Source: DT-110 sp964342305
Lineage (GTDB): Bacteria; Bacteroidota; Bacteroidia; Chitinophagales; Saprospiraceae
DNA length: 29,041 nt
NCBI GenBank assembly: GCA_964342305.1
Contig: CAYFGK010000093.1
Coordinates: forward strand, 1-29,041
Direction of reading: 5' to 3'
Below are positions 1 through 6,461 of this stretch, one piece after another (positions within the stretch are counted from its first letter, which is position 1; every line of letters starts with the position of its first letter). The notes beneath the pieces are model-generated. The model worked only from the letters and a program-made list of their open reading frames with translations. It was not told the DNA's origin and made no database searches. The position numbers were made by a program, and so were the translations under genes.

Positions 1-237
1 CCTGCTAAAATACGAATATTGATTGTCAGTGAGTTAGGTTGCAACAACTCTAATAAATACAAAAAAGTAGGTGAGCTAAACACCATGGGGGAACAGGTTT
101 CTATGCATAATACTGGACGAGGTAAATATATAAAACCTCATCTGTCACCCCAAGTAAATGAAAAAACCGTGCCAAAATGGAAACACTTTCTAAAAGCTAT
201 TTTTAAAATGGTTTGGAGTTGCTTCGGGACCAGATAG
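1..237 (+). CDS. Possible 3' end of an unknown ORF open at the window edge
   Basis: The first reading frame is open from base 1 to a TAG at 235-237, giving about 78 residues. An internal start would be the TTG at 19; the first internal ATG is at 85. I see no domain, signal peptide or family motif. The composition (rich in Lys, Asn, Ser) and AT-rich DNA differ from the neighbouring genes, and its last codons overlap the predicted promoter of the next gene. It may be the tail of a gene starting outside the window or may not be a gene. Confidence 0.2.
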   Translation, partial: PAKIRILIVSELGCNNSNKYKKVGELNTMGEQVSMHNTGRGKYIKPHLSPQVNEKTVPKWKHFLKAIFKMVWSCFGTR

Positions 238-242
238 ATTTT
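212..242 (+). promoter_or_regulatory. Predicted Bacteroidota sigma promoter for the YceI/OB-fold pair
   Basis: TTTG at 212-215, a 19-base spacer, and TAGATTTT at 235-242 match the Bacteroidota consensus TTTG-N19-TAnnTTTG except for the last base. Transcription would begin near 247-250. A perfect 12-bp palindrome, GAAGAATTCTTC, follows at 250-261, right at the expected start point and directly before the ATG at 263; it could be an operator or a short leader hairpin. Confidence 0.5.
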
Positions 243-262
243 ACAGTAAGAAGAATTCTTCT

Positions 263-898
263 ATGCAGGTTACTAACAATTCAATTATCTTAGAAAGAAA
301 AATCATGACCTATATTCTCCTACTTCTGCTATCCATCGGTGGATTTGCGCAATCCCCTGCCAAATTTACCACCCGCACCGGGCATGTGGCTGTTTTTTCG
401 TCCAGTTCGATCATGGATGTGGAAGCCCACAATTATCAGATGTACAGCACACTTGATAGGGAGACAGGCAAAACCACGTTCACCGCACTCATCAAATCCT
501 TTGAGTTTAAGCTGGGCCTTGCTGACCGGGCTTTCAATAACAAGCGCCTGAGCGTGGTTGAGAAACCGAAAGTTTTCTTTGAAGGGACCATCACCAACCT
601 GGACGACATCTCCTTCGATATGGCCGGTACCTACCCGGTAAAAATAGAGGGCACCCTCCATGCCTGGGGTTTCTCCCGTTCTATTACGGACACGGGCGAG
701 ATCCAGGTGGCTCCCAATGGGGACCTGAAAGCACATACCGACCTCAGCATCACCATCGAACAGGAGAGCCTGGATAAAATCAATGAACTCATGCGCCAAC
801 ACCTTCCGGCTGTGGTTAATGTAGATACTGATGACCTGGGTATCTCCCGAAACATTGATATAGCGGTGGATATGACCTACAAAAAGCCGAACGAATGA
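263..898 (+). CDS. YceI-like secreted/periplasmic protein
   Basis: A 211-residue protein resembling YceI lipocalin-fold proteins, which bind amphiphilic or polyisoprenoid-like ligands in the periplasm; the exact role here is unknown. Visible hallmarks are the opening strand FTTRTGHVAVFSSS, the middle strands with the 'KSFEFKLGLADRAFNNK' segment, and the 'GTLHAWGFSRSI' hairpin, which corresponds to the family's 'G-L-T-hG' region. A hydrophobic signal segment (TYILLLLLSIGGFAQ) sits at residues 16-30. The start is uncertain: ATG 263 gives a positively charged n-region and lies about 14 bases after the predicted start site, while ATG 305 would place the hydrophobic core at the N-terminus but without a basic residue. 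Its TGA overlaps the ATG of the next gene by four bases (ATGA), so the two are probably co-translated. Confidence 0.75.
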   Translation: MQVTNNSIILERKIMTYILLLLLSIGGFAQSPAKFTTRTGHVAVFSSSSIMDVEAHNYQMYSTLDRETGKTTFTALIKSFEFKLGLADRAFNNKRLSVVEKPKVFFEGTITNLDDISFDMAGTYPVKIEGTLHAWGFSRSITDTGEIQVAPNGDLKAHTDLSITIEQESLDKINELMRQHLPAVVNVDTDDLGISRNIDIAVDMTYKKPNE

Positions 899-1296
899 AA
901 AAACGTGGACTCCTGATTGCTGCGGCCATTTTAGTTACCTTATTCATTGGCGGATACTACTTTATAAATGCTCCTAAAGCAGGTGTTAAATCTGTCAAAG
1001 CGGCCTACAGCCTGACCGCTGATGATCTTTATACGGAATATGCCGCCGATGAGGAGGCAGGCAATAAAAAATATATTGACCAGGTATTGCAGGTAGATGG
1101 CCCCGTAGCAGAAATCCTGACCGACGAAAATCAAGCCATGGTGCTCATTTTAAAGACCTCCGAAAGTGAGGGCGGTGTTATGTGCACCCTGGAAAAGGAA
1201 GCTGATGTGGCAGTAGGGGATGCGGTAAGTGTCAAAGGTCGCTGCACCGGCATGCTGATGGATGTAGTTCTGAATGACGGAGTAGTAATGAAATAG
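895..1296 (+). CDS. Membrane-anchored OB-fold (tRNA_anti-like) protein
   Basis: A 133-residue protein with an N-terminal membrane anchor or signal (residues 5-24, GLLIAAAILVTLFIGGYYFI) followed by a small OB-fold domain. The segment 'LTADDLYTEYAADEEAGNKKY' and the strand 'VLQVDGPVAEI' are typical of the 'tRNA_anti-like' family of exported OB-fold proteins common in Bacteroidota; despite the family name, nothing shows tRNA binding. The OB strands end in 'VKGRCTGMLMDVVLNDGVV'. It overlaps the YceI-like gene by four bases, so the pair probably acts together at the envelope. The function is unknown. Confidence 0.7.
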   Translation: MKKRGLLIAAAILVTLFIGGYYFINAPKAGVKSVKAAYSLTADDLYTEYAADEEAGNKKYIDQVLQVDGPVAEILTDENQAMVLILKTSESEGGVMCTLEKEADVAVGDAVSVKGRCTGMLMDVVLNDGVVMK

Positions 1297-1366
1297 ACAG
1301 CTTTTCCATTTGAGGTGGCTTACATTCACCCTAACAACCACCCAAATTTGTACATTAAGAGCACAA

Positions 1367-1471
1367 TTATACCGACAACGAAGTGGTTTGGGAGACCAAA
1401 CCACTTCGAGTCGAGTATATACTCGCGTGAAAAGATTGGGCGAAGCCCAAACCTTTTCGGAAGCGGTATAA
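1367..1471 (+). repeat. Palindromic intergenic element, copy 1 (TIR TTATACCG)
   Basis: A 105-bp block bounded by the perfect 8-bp inverted ends TTATACCG and CGGTATAA. Inside are three back-to-back palindromes: a 12-bp-stem hairpin GAAGTGGTTTGG / CCAAACCACTTC (loop GAGA), the palindrome GAGTATATACTC, and a hairpin built from AAAAGATTGGGC / GCCCAAACCTTTT. A second copy lies inverted at 8813-8936. The architecture (short TIR, no ORF, strong internal palindromes) resembles a MITE- or REP-type element. Confidence 0.75.
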
Positions 1472-1569
1472 CATTTGTCATATTGGATATCTGTAACAAA
1501 ACTTGGTACAGGCATTCATCACTCCCACCCGCCGAAGCCCGTATGGGCGTAGGCAGGGAGCATTCATCA

Positions 1570-1787
1570 TCAGGACTGTACGAAACTTCAAGTTTTAAAA
1601 CCCATCCCCCCGGCCCCCTTCCCTTTGAAGAAGGGAAAGGGGAGTTCTTTCGAAGGCTGTTAGCTATTTTTTCTAGTATCGTCTTCGATGGACGAAAATT
1701 ATCCTCCCTCCCTTTTTCAAAGGGAGGGAGTTAGAGGGTGGGTTTTGCCCAAAAAAGCACCATCAATCCAGTTTCGTACAGTCCTGA
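1570..1787. repeat. 18-bp inverted repeat enclosing two purine/pyrimidine hairpins
   Basis: Perfect 18-bp arms at 1570-1587 and 1770-1787 contain the core GGACTGTACGAAACT and its complement. Just inside them are the weaker arms AAAACCCATCC (about 1597-1607) and GGGTGGGTTTT. Between lie a hairpin at about 1615-1642 (CCCCTTCCCTT / AAGGGAAAGGGG) and a perfect 12-bp-stem hairpin at 1704-1730 (CTCCCTCCCTTT, loop TTC). The near-direct repeats 1528-1560 and 1808-1840 flank the whole. No T-run marks it as a simple terminator. Confidence 0.65.
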
Positions 1788-1872
1788 TTCATCATTCATC
1801 ATTCATGCCCGCCATAGCCCGTACGGGCGAAGGCTGGGAACATGGAGCATTAAGCACTTAGCATTGAGCATT
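1787..1872 (+). repeat. Heptamer repeats (ATTCATC and ATTGAGC types)
   Basis: ATTCATC occurs about three times at 1787-1807. After the 33-bp repeat, 7-bp units ATGGAGC, ATTAAGC, ACTTAGC and ATTGAGC run from 1842 to 1869. The same ATTGAGC/ACTGAGC heptamer forms a long array at 12411-12511. The last unit contains the only suitable start codon for the glycosyltransferase. Confidence 0.65.
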
Positions 1873-2907
1873 CCAATCCTCATCCTCAACTGGAACAACG
1901 CCGCCGATACCCTGGCGTGCCTGCAGTCGCTCCAACGCATGGAGGGTGTGGATTACGAGGTGTACGTGCTCGATAATGGCTCCGAATCAGAAGATCTGTC
2001 TGCCTTGCGCGCAGGATTCCCACAGGATGAACGCTTTAAACTGTTGACCTCCCCCGAAAACCTGGGCTTTACGCGTGGCGTCAATCACCTGCTCGAAACG
2101 GTCGTACTTCCAGAGGACTACGAATTCGTCGCCCTGCTCAATAACGATACGGAAGTCGATCCCCACTGGCTGCCCTCCCTTTTGGCGGAAGCCCGGAAAA
2201 CCCAGGCCGGCATGGTGGCCTCCCGCATGATCAATTTCTTCGATCGCCAGCACATGGATAACGCCGGACACTTTACCCTCAATACCGGTGAGATCCTGCC
2301 CCTGGGCCACGATGATCCCATTGCGGAATACGATCAGCCAAGGGCCAATGCCGGAGCCTGTGCGGGTGCCGCCCTGTACCGGGTCGAACTATTTCGCCAG
2401 CTGGGCCGCTTCGACACCTTCTTCCGCACCGGCTACGAGGATGCCGAATTTGGATTGCGGGCATTGCTATGTGGCTACGAATGCCGCTACGCCCCCGACG
2501 CCATCGTCTACCATAAGATCAGTCGGTCTATCAATAAGATCCGCGACTTAAAGTACACCCTTAAGATACAGGTGGATGTCTTCTATACGGTCCTGAAGTG
2601 CTGGCCCGCCATTAACCTGATCATCAACGCACCCTTCTTTTTTTTCAAAGTAGGCACCATCACGCTCATGAATCTCGTCTTCGGACGCTGGAAGTTCATG
2701 CGCGTGCTCTGGACTGCGCTGTACGTAGTATTGATCACAGACCGCGCCTCCATCGCCCGATCGCGCCGCACTTTTTTTGCGAAAGCAAAGCCTACCCTAC
2801 CCTGGTATGCTTTTCAGCAAAAACTGACCTTTTTTCTGTGGTTCGATATCCGGCGATTCTATAAGTATGTATGGAAGAGAGAGAAAATGGTGTTTGAAAA
2901 ATATTAG
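1864..2907 (+). CDS. Family 2 glycosyltransferase (rhamnosyltransferase-like)
   Basis: A 347-residue GT-A glycosyltransferase, probably transferring a nucleotide-activated sugar during surface polysaccharide synthesis at the inner membrane face. It opens with IPILILNWNN (canonical GT2 first strand), then VLDNGSESEDL, NLGFTRGVN, the DxD-type metal site LLNNDTEVD (N93-D99), and the acceptor/catalytic region GYEDAEFGLRALLCGY (E192-D193) followed by AIVYHKISRS. Hydrophobic stretches near the C-terminus (about 250-275) suggest membrane association, as in WbbL-like enzymes. The frame is open back to GTG 1738 through repeat DNA, but homology begins at the TTG of 1864, which lies inside a heptamer repeat unit; no in-frame ATG is nearby. 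It converges on the methyltransferase/ABC pair. Confidence 0.85.
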   Translation: MSIPILILNWNNAADTLACLQSLQRMEGVDYEVYVLDNGSESEDLSALRAGFPQDERFKLLTSPENLGFTRGVNHLLETVVLPEDYEFVALLNNDTEVDPHWLPSLLAEARKTQAGMVASRMINFFDRQHMDNAGHFTLNTGEILPLGHDDPIAEYDQPRANAGACAGAALYRVELFRQLGRFDTFFRTGYEDAEFGLRALLCGYECRYAPDAIVYHKISRSINKIRDLKYTLKIQVDVFYTVLKCWPAINLIINAPFFFFKVGTITLMNLVFGRWKFMRVLWTALYVVLITDRASIARSRRTFFAKAKPTLPWYAFQQKLTFFLWFDIRRFYKYVWKREKMVFEKY

Positions 2908-2948
2908 TGGTCCGTATAGTATCAGGCAGGTAGTATCGGACCATTTTT
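2908..2948 (+). terminator. Probable terminator after the glycosyltransferase
   Basis: TGGTCCG (2908-2914) pairs with CGGACCA (2937-2943), a 7-bp stem with a 22-base loop that begins right after the stop codon and is followed by TTTTT (2944-2948). The long loop makes it weaker than a textbook terminator. It may also help to stop the convergent transcript. Confidence 0.5.
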
Positions 2949-2951
2949 CGG

Positions 2952-3000
2952 CACCTCCGGTACCTTCTACACCTTTTACACCCTACACCTTTTACACCTT
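2952..3000 (-). repeat. Short tandem repeat (AAGGTGTA-type) at the methyltransferase stop
   Basis: Read on the minus strand, the units AAGGTGTAA, AAGGTGTA, GGGTGTAA, AAGGTGTA, GAAGGTACC run downstream from the gene's final codons; the first copy contains the last lysine and valine codons and the stop codon itself. The unit is about 8-9 bp, degenerate, and not seen elsewhere in the window. Confidence 0.6.
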
Positions 3001-3750
3001 CTTTACGTAGTACCGATAACTCTCGAACAATGGACCGGCACTCTGGTCGGGACGTACGGCTAAGATTTCCCCGCCGGCTTTTTTCACGAGTTGCTCTACC
3101 TCCTTTCTGGGCAGCCAGTGCATATTCATGATCGGCTGCTTAAAGTAGCGAAGACGCCGATACAAGCCATCCAGGCGCAGGCGGTACACCCAGCGCGCCA
3201 ACCAGCCCTGCCAGCTCCAGCGTCCATTCGGGTCCCGATCCCGGATACCAGCCGGAAGCTGAAAAACCAACAACCCTTCATGTCGCAGGACCCGCATAAA
3301 CTCCTTTAAATAGTTGCGAATCAAAGCGGGTGGAATATGCTGTAGGGTGATATTGGAATACACAAGATCCATTGATTCATCACTGAGTTGACGCAAATCC
3401 GGGTCCGTATTGTGCAGGAAAGAAACGCGATCCGGCCTTGGGTTACGTTTGCGGCTCAACCGGATCATGGATTCGGCGATATCGACGCCGGTCACCTGCT
3501 GGAAATAGTCGGCCAGTGCCTGCGTAAGGCGACCGGCACCGCAGCCAAAATCGAGGGCATTTTCCTTAGCTACGGGTATGGTGTGTTGCTCCAGATAATG
3601 CATAAGGTGGCCTATCTCCTGTTGCCCCGATCGGTAAAAAGCTTCTATATCCCACTTCTGGCCGCGCTTGGTCGGGTCGGTCAGGATAGCCCAGTAGGGG
3701 TCGTCCCGTCCGAATTGTTCCCAGTTTTTGCGTAGCTTATCAAGGCTCAT
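2992..3750 (-). CDS. Class I SAM-dependent methyltransferase
   Basis: A 252-residue Rossmann-fold methyltransferase of the UbiE/Methyltransf_11/25 type. Motif I is ALDFGCGAGR (D67-G73), motif II is VTGVDIAESM (acidic D90 binds the ribose of SAM), and 'MDLVYSNITLQHIP' is the motif IV-like region, followed by the post-IV helix 'EFMRVLRHEGLLVFQLP'. The substrate cannot be read from sequence. It begins 24 bases after the stop of the ABC ATPase on the same strand, so the two are probably one transcript; in ABC-exported glycans a methyltransferase often modifies the chain end, which would fit (inference). The ATG at 3750 is the clear start; the stop lies in a short repeat. Confidence 0.8.
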   Translation of the reverse strand: MSLDKLRKNWEQFGRDDPYWAILTDPTKRGQKWDIEAFYRSGQQEIGHLMHYLEQHTIPVAKENALDFGCGAGRLTQALADYFQQVTGVDIAESMIRLSRKRNPRPDRVSFLHNTDPDLRQLSDESMDLVYSNITLQHIPPALIRNYLKEFMRVLRHEGLLVFQLPAGIRDRDPNGRWSWQGWLARWVYRLRLDGLYRRLRYFKQPIMNMHWLPRKEVEQLVKKAGGEILAVRPDQSAGPLFESYRYYVKKV

Positions 3751-3774
3751 AATCTGTTATATCTGTCTGGTCTG

Positions 3775-4560
3775 CTATTTGGCCTGCTTTACGCCTCCAA
3801 CTTGCCGCCCCCGACGTTCCTGTAAGTGCTTTTTATAAATGGGTAAGACTTCATCCGGGGTTCCCAGGGCCAGTATCCGGCCTTTGTCCAGGGCGAGCAT
3901 CCGGTCACAGTGTTTCTCCATGGTTCCCAGGCTATGACTCACGTGGACAATGGTATGTCCCTTTAGAATCGCCTCTTGAAAGGTTTCCTCCGACCGTTCC
4001 TTAAACCGAAGATCCCCTACTCCACCGAAAAACTCATCCATCAGGAAAATATCGGCATCCGCCTGTACGGCAATTGCAAACTTCAGCCGCGAGAGCATAC
4101 CGGTCGAGAAATACTTGACCTTGGTCTGTTCGTATCCCTCCAACTCGGCGAATTCAATGATCTCGTGGTATTTGCGCCCGATCTCCTTCATGCTCAGACC
4201 CAGGATGGATCCATTCAGGTAGATATTTTCGTGAGCCGTCAGTTCCTTATCAAAGCCCAGCCCCAGCGTAAGTCGCATATAGCGACCCTTGATGGTCGCT
4301 TCCCCACCTTTATCCGGCGGGTAGGTGCCCGACATGATCTGCAGCAAGGTCGATTTTCCGGAACCGTTATGTCCCACAATCCCGAAAAATTCCCCTTTGT
4401 AAATCTCCAGGTTGATATCGCGCAGGGCGTGAATCTCCTGCATCTTTCCCGGCTGGAAAATGCTCTTCACCCGCTCGGTCAGGGTACTTCCCCGATCCCG
4501 GATGCGGAAGGTCTTATTCACGTTCTTCAGGGAGATTACGACATCTTTTTCTGGAGGCAT
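3775..4560 (-). CDS. ABC transporter ATPase, polysaccharide-export (Wzt/TagH/KpsT) type
   Basis: A 261-residue ABC ATPase from ATG 4560; an upstream TTG at 4602 would add 14 residues without family character. Walker A is GHNGSGKS (63-70), the signature is the ABC-2 glycan-export form FSTGM (about 151-155) instead of LSGGQ, Walker B is DIFLMDE (170-176), and the switch histidine is in IVHVSHS. These features match ATPases that pair with Wzm/TagG-type permeases to export O-antigen, teichoic acid or capsule. The C-terminal carbohydrate-binding domain of long Wzt proteins is absent. No permease gene is adjacent or anywhere in the window, so the partner must be encoded elsewhere. The next gene upstream is separated by a repeat array. 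Confidence 0.88.
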   Translation of the reverse strand: MPPEKDVVISLKNVNKTFRIRDRGSTLTERVKSIFQPGKMQEIHALRDINLEIYKGEFFGIVGHNGSGKSTLLQIMSGTYPPDKGGEATIKGRYMRLTLGLGFDKELTAHENIYLNGSILGLSMKEIGRKYHEIIEFAELEGYEQTKVKYFSTGMLSRLKFAIAVQADADIFLMDEFFGGVGDLRFKERSEETFQEAILKGHTIVHVSHSLGTMEKHCDRMLALDKGRILALGTPDEVLPIYKKHLQERRGRQVGGVKQAK

Positions 4561-4620
4561 GGTGGTTGTTTGGCTGGGCAAGATAATGGTAATATCAGAC
4601 AATTTGGTAACAGCCGATGT

Positions 4621-4752
4621 GACTTTAGGGACTTAGAGACTGGAGAGACTTCAGGGACTTAGAGACTTCAGGGACTTCAGGGACTTAGAGACTTCAGGGA
4701 CTTAGAGACTGGAGAGACTTTAGGGACTTAGAGACTGGAGAGACTCGAGGGA
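4621..4752 (+). repeat. Degenerate 8-9 bp tandem repeat (GACT-type), left array
   Basis: About 15 units begin with GACT: GACTTCAGG, GACTTAGA and GACTGGAGA alternate in no fixed order, so the period wanders between 8 and 9. The array starts about 60 bases upstream of the ABC ATPase ATG. The complementary unit forms a second array at 5300-5371, so the two bracket the four-helix-bundle gene in inverted orientation. Confidence 0.8.
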
Positions 4753-4880
4753 TGCCTTTTTTCTGTTGAACAGCTGAATGTGGAATTGGTAATTACAGTG
4801 ACAAAAATAATCGACCCTGGAATAGGGCGATATGGCTATCAGATTGTCTTCAATGGTATTACTTCACTAAACAATTAGCA

Positions 4881-5252
4881 ATGAAAATTAGATCACATCG
4901 AGATTTGGACACCTACCAGCGGGCGTTCCGCATCAGCATGGATTTGTTTGAGTGCTCAAAGAGATTTCCCAAAATAGAAATGTACTCTTTAACGGATCAA
5001 GTTAGACGATCATCCCGATCTGTCTCTGCGAATTTGGCGGAAGCCTTTCGAAAAAGGAAATACCCCAAAGCCTTCGTAGCTAAATTAATGGATGCTGAAG
5101 CCGAAGCAGCGGAAACCCAGGTTTGGATCGAATACGCTTACCATTGCTCCTACATAGATCAGGGTCAGTTCAATGAATGGTTTAAAGACTACGATCACAT
5201 AATTGGCAAACTGGTGATCATGGCCAGCCGACCACAACATTGGTCCTATTAG
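4881..5252 (+). CDS. Four-helix-bundle protein (S23/23S rRNA intervening-sequence type)
   Basis: A 123-residue helical protein of the family first seen encoded in 23S rRNA intervening sequences. Hallmarks are the N-terminal 'HRDLDTYQRAFRISMDLFE', the 'LTDQVRRSSRSVSANLAEAF' helix with the conserved RRSS...N-AE pattern, and 'DAEAEAAETQVWIEYA' in helix three. Members occur widely as single genes in Bacteroidota; diversity-generating retroelements use a related bundle (Avd), but no reverse transcriptase or template repeat is present here. The molecular role is unknown. It stands alone, with repeat arrays on both sides, and looks like an inserted cassette. ATG 4881 follows ACAATTAGCA without a Shine-Dalgarno site. 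Confidence 0.88.
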   Translation: MKIRSHRDLDTYQRAFRISMDLFECSKRFPKIEMYSLTDQVRRSSRSVSANLAEAFRKRKYPKAFVAKLMDAEAEAAETQVWIEYAYHCSYIDQGQFNEWFKDYDHIIGKLVIMASRPQHWSY

Positions 5253-5299
5253 CACCATCAAGGAATAACCCGGATAAACACCCTATTGCTAAAATCTCT

Positions 5300-5371
5300 C
5301 CAGTCCCTCCTGCCTCTAGAGTCCCTCCAGTCCCTCCAGTCCCTCTAGTCCCTCCAGTCGCTAGAGTCCCT
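5300..5371 (-). repeat. Degenerate 9-bp tandem repeat (AGTCCCTCC), right array
   Basis: About eight units of AGTCCCTCC or close variants (AGTCCCTCT, AGTCGCTAG). On the minus strand this reads GACTGGAGG, the same unit type as the array at 4621-4752, hence an inverted relationship. The gap 5253-5434 holds nothing else that I recognise. Confidence 0.8.
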
Positions 5372-5434
5372 ACGCAATCAAGAGCAAAACACTAAAACCA
5401 AGCACTGAAAAACAAAAGACAAGCGCAAAACACA

Positions 5435-6160
5435 CTACCCCCGATCGCCTCGCTGCGCACGCATATTCTCCATCGCCTGACGCACAATATCGCGGTACTC
5501 TTCTTCCGTCACTTCCTTACCCTTACCGGGTGCATCGAGGGCTTTCTCATTCACTTCGCCCCACTTGATCTCCCGCGGAGTGATGGTCAGAGAATTATCG
5601 TCGCTTTCCACCTGCAGCACGAGGCCGGGAAGCTGGGCGTAGGTATCAGGACCGGTGGGTACGCCCACCTGCGGCGTGAACCAGGCCGTCAACATGCGGT
5701 TATTGGTGGTGTCCTGCAACTCGGCCTTCAGGCAGGGGTAGCCGGCGATCTGGGCCGCTTCGCCCGTGACCTTCCAGCCGGCCTGGTCGAGGTTACCGGT
5801 GATCACAAAGTTCTTGCCCATAAATTCGCGTTGCTCTACTTTGGAATTTTCCTCAAAATCGCGGAAAACCGTGCTGCCGGCACCCATGAAGCGCATGCGG
5901 AAGCCCCCACGACCGCGGCTGTCGACCACCTCGTTGGGGTCTTCGTAAAAGCGGTAGACCGACTTTTCTTCGTTGAAGATCAACTCGTAGGGCGTGGTGC
6001 GGTATTCGGGAATGAATTCCTTGAATCGTTCCCGGTCGCCGGTGAGTTGCATATGCATATTGACCTTTACGTCGTAAATGATCGTCCCGCTGGTTTCCTG
6101 GCTTTCGCCAAAAACCGGCAGGATCAGAAGGAAAAATGCTAAAAGCATTGTGTGGCGCAT
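5435..6160 (-). CDS. GLPGLI family secreted protein
   Basis: A 241-residue exported protein of the GLPGLI family, a Bacteroidota-specific periplasmic or outer-membrane group of unknown function, often near TonB-linked transporters. The N-terminus MRHTMLLAFFLLILPVFG is a signal peptide. The body starts with the typical strand 'GTIIYDVKVNMHM', and the naming motif appears as AQLPGLVLQVE (GLPGLI to QLPGLV), preceded by 'LTAWFTPQVGVPTGPDTY'. The tail is charged (ends AQRGDRG). It is divergent from the histidine kinase, with a 301-base stem-loop region between them. ATG 6160 is a clear start at the signal peptide. Confidence 0.85.
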   Translation of the reverse strand: MRHTMLLAFFLLILPVFGESQETSGTIIYDVKVNMHMQLTGDRERFKEFIPEYRTTPYELIFNEEKSVYRFYEDPNEVVDSRGRGGFRMRFMGAGSTVFRDFEENSKVEQREFMGKNFVITGNLDQAGWKVTGEAAQIAGYPCLKAELQDTTNNRMLTAWFTPQVGVPTGPDTYAQLPGLVLQVESDDNSLTITPREIKWGEVNEKALDAPGKGKEVTEEEYRDIVRQAMENMRAQRGDRG

Positions 6161-6189
6161 ATCTGTTGTTTTTCAAGCTTAATAAACCC

Positions 6190-6354
6190 GCTGGTTTTTT
6201 CTGGTGGGTCGGCCAACCATGAAGTCCGTAGACATTGAGGTCTGCCCACCAGAAAAAACCAGCAGCCTTGAGCATCAGCCCTTGGTAATTTGTCTCGGTT
6301 TTTCTGAGTAAGTCTACATGGTAATGCTGAAACAGACCGAGACAAATCACCAAG
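6190..6354. repeat. Two adjacent long stem-loops
   Basis: Stem-loop 1 has perfect 19-bp arms at 6190-6208 and 6245-6263 (core GGTTTTTTCTGGTGG). Stem-loop 2 has 19-bp arms at 6281-6299 and 6336-6354 with one mismatch (core TTTGTCTCGGT). Each loop is 36 bases, and 17 bases separate the two structures. They fill the divergent gap (6161-6461) between the GLPGLI gene and the kinase gene. No ORF or T-run explains them. Confidence 0.75.
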
Positions 6355-6448
6355 AATTCCCACACAAGAACGGCCTTTGCAGGGTTAATCGTCCTTGATG
6401 AATGGTTAATAATCGTTAATAAAGGTGGCGCGGCATTGGTCCACGACC

Positions 6449-6456
6449 TACTTTTG
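6449..6456 (+). promoter_or_regulatory. Possible -7 element directly before the kinase gene
   Basis: TACTTTTG matches TAnnTTTG exactly and lies five bases before the ATG at 6462, so transcription might start at or next to the start codon (leaderless). No good -33 box is visible at the usual spacing, which keeps confidence low. Confidence 0.35.
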
Positions 6457-6461
6457 ATGCC

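Larger units (their letters stand above)
1297..1863. other. Repeat-dense gap before the glycosyltransferase
   Basis: No convincing gene lies here; open frames cross the repeats but have no protein character. The gap holds the palindromic element (1367-1471), a pair of 33-bp direct repeats (1528-1560 and 1808-1840, about 27/33 identical, each centred on GCCCGTAnGGGC), an 18-bp perfect inverted repeat (1570-1587 with 1770-1787), two C/G-rich hairpins between those arms (about 1615-1642 and 1704-1730), and heptamer repeats at 1787-1807 and 1842-1872. Confidence 0.7.

Noticed and set aside
4881..5252. Diversity-generating retroelement, because Avd is related to the four-helix-bundle family
   Set aside because: No reverse transcriptase, no template/variable repeat pair and no adenine-biased mutagenesis target is present nearby; the flanking repeats are simple tandem arrays.
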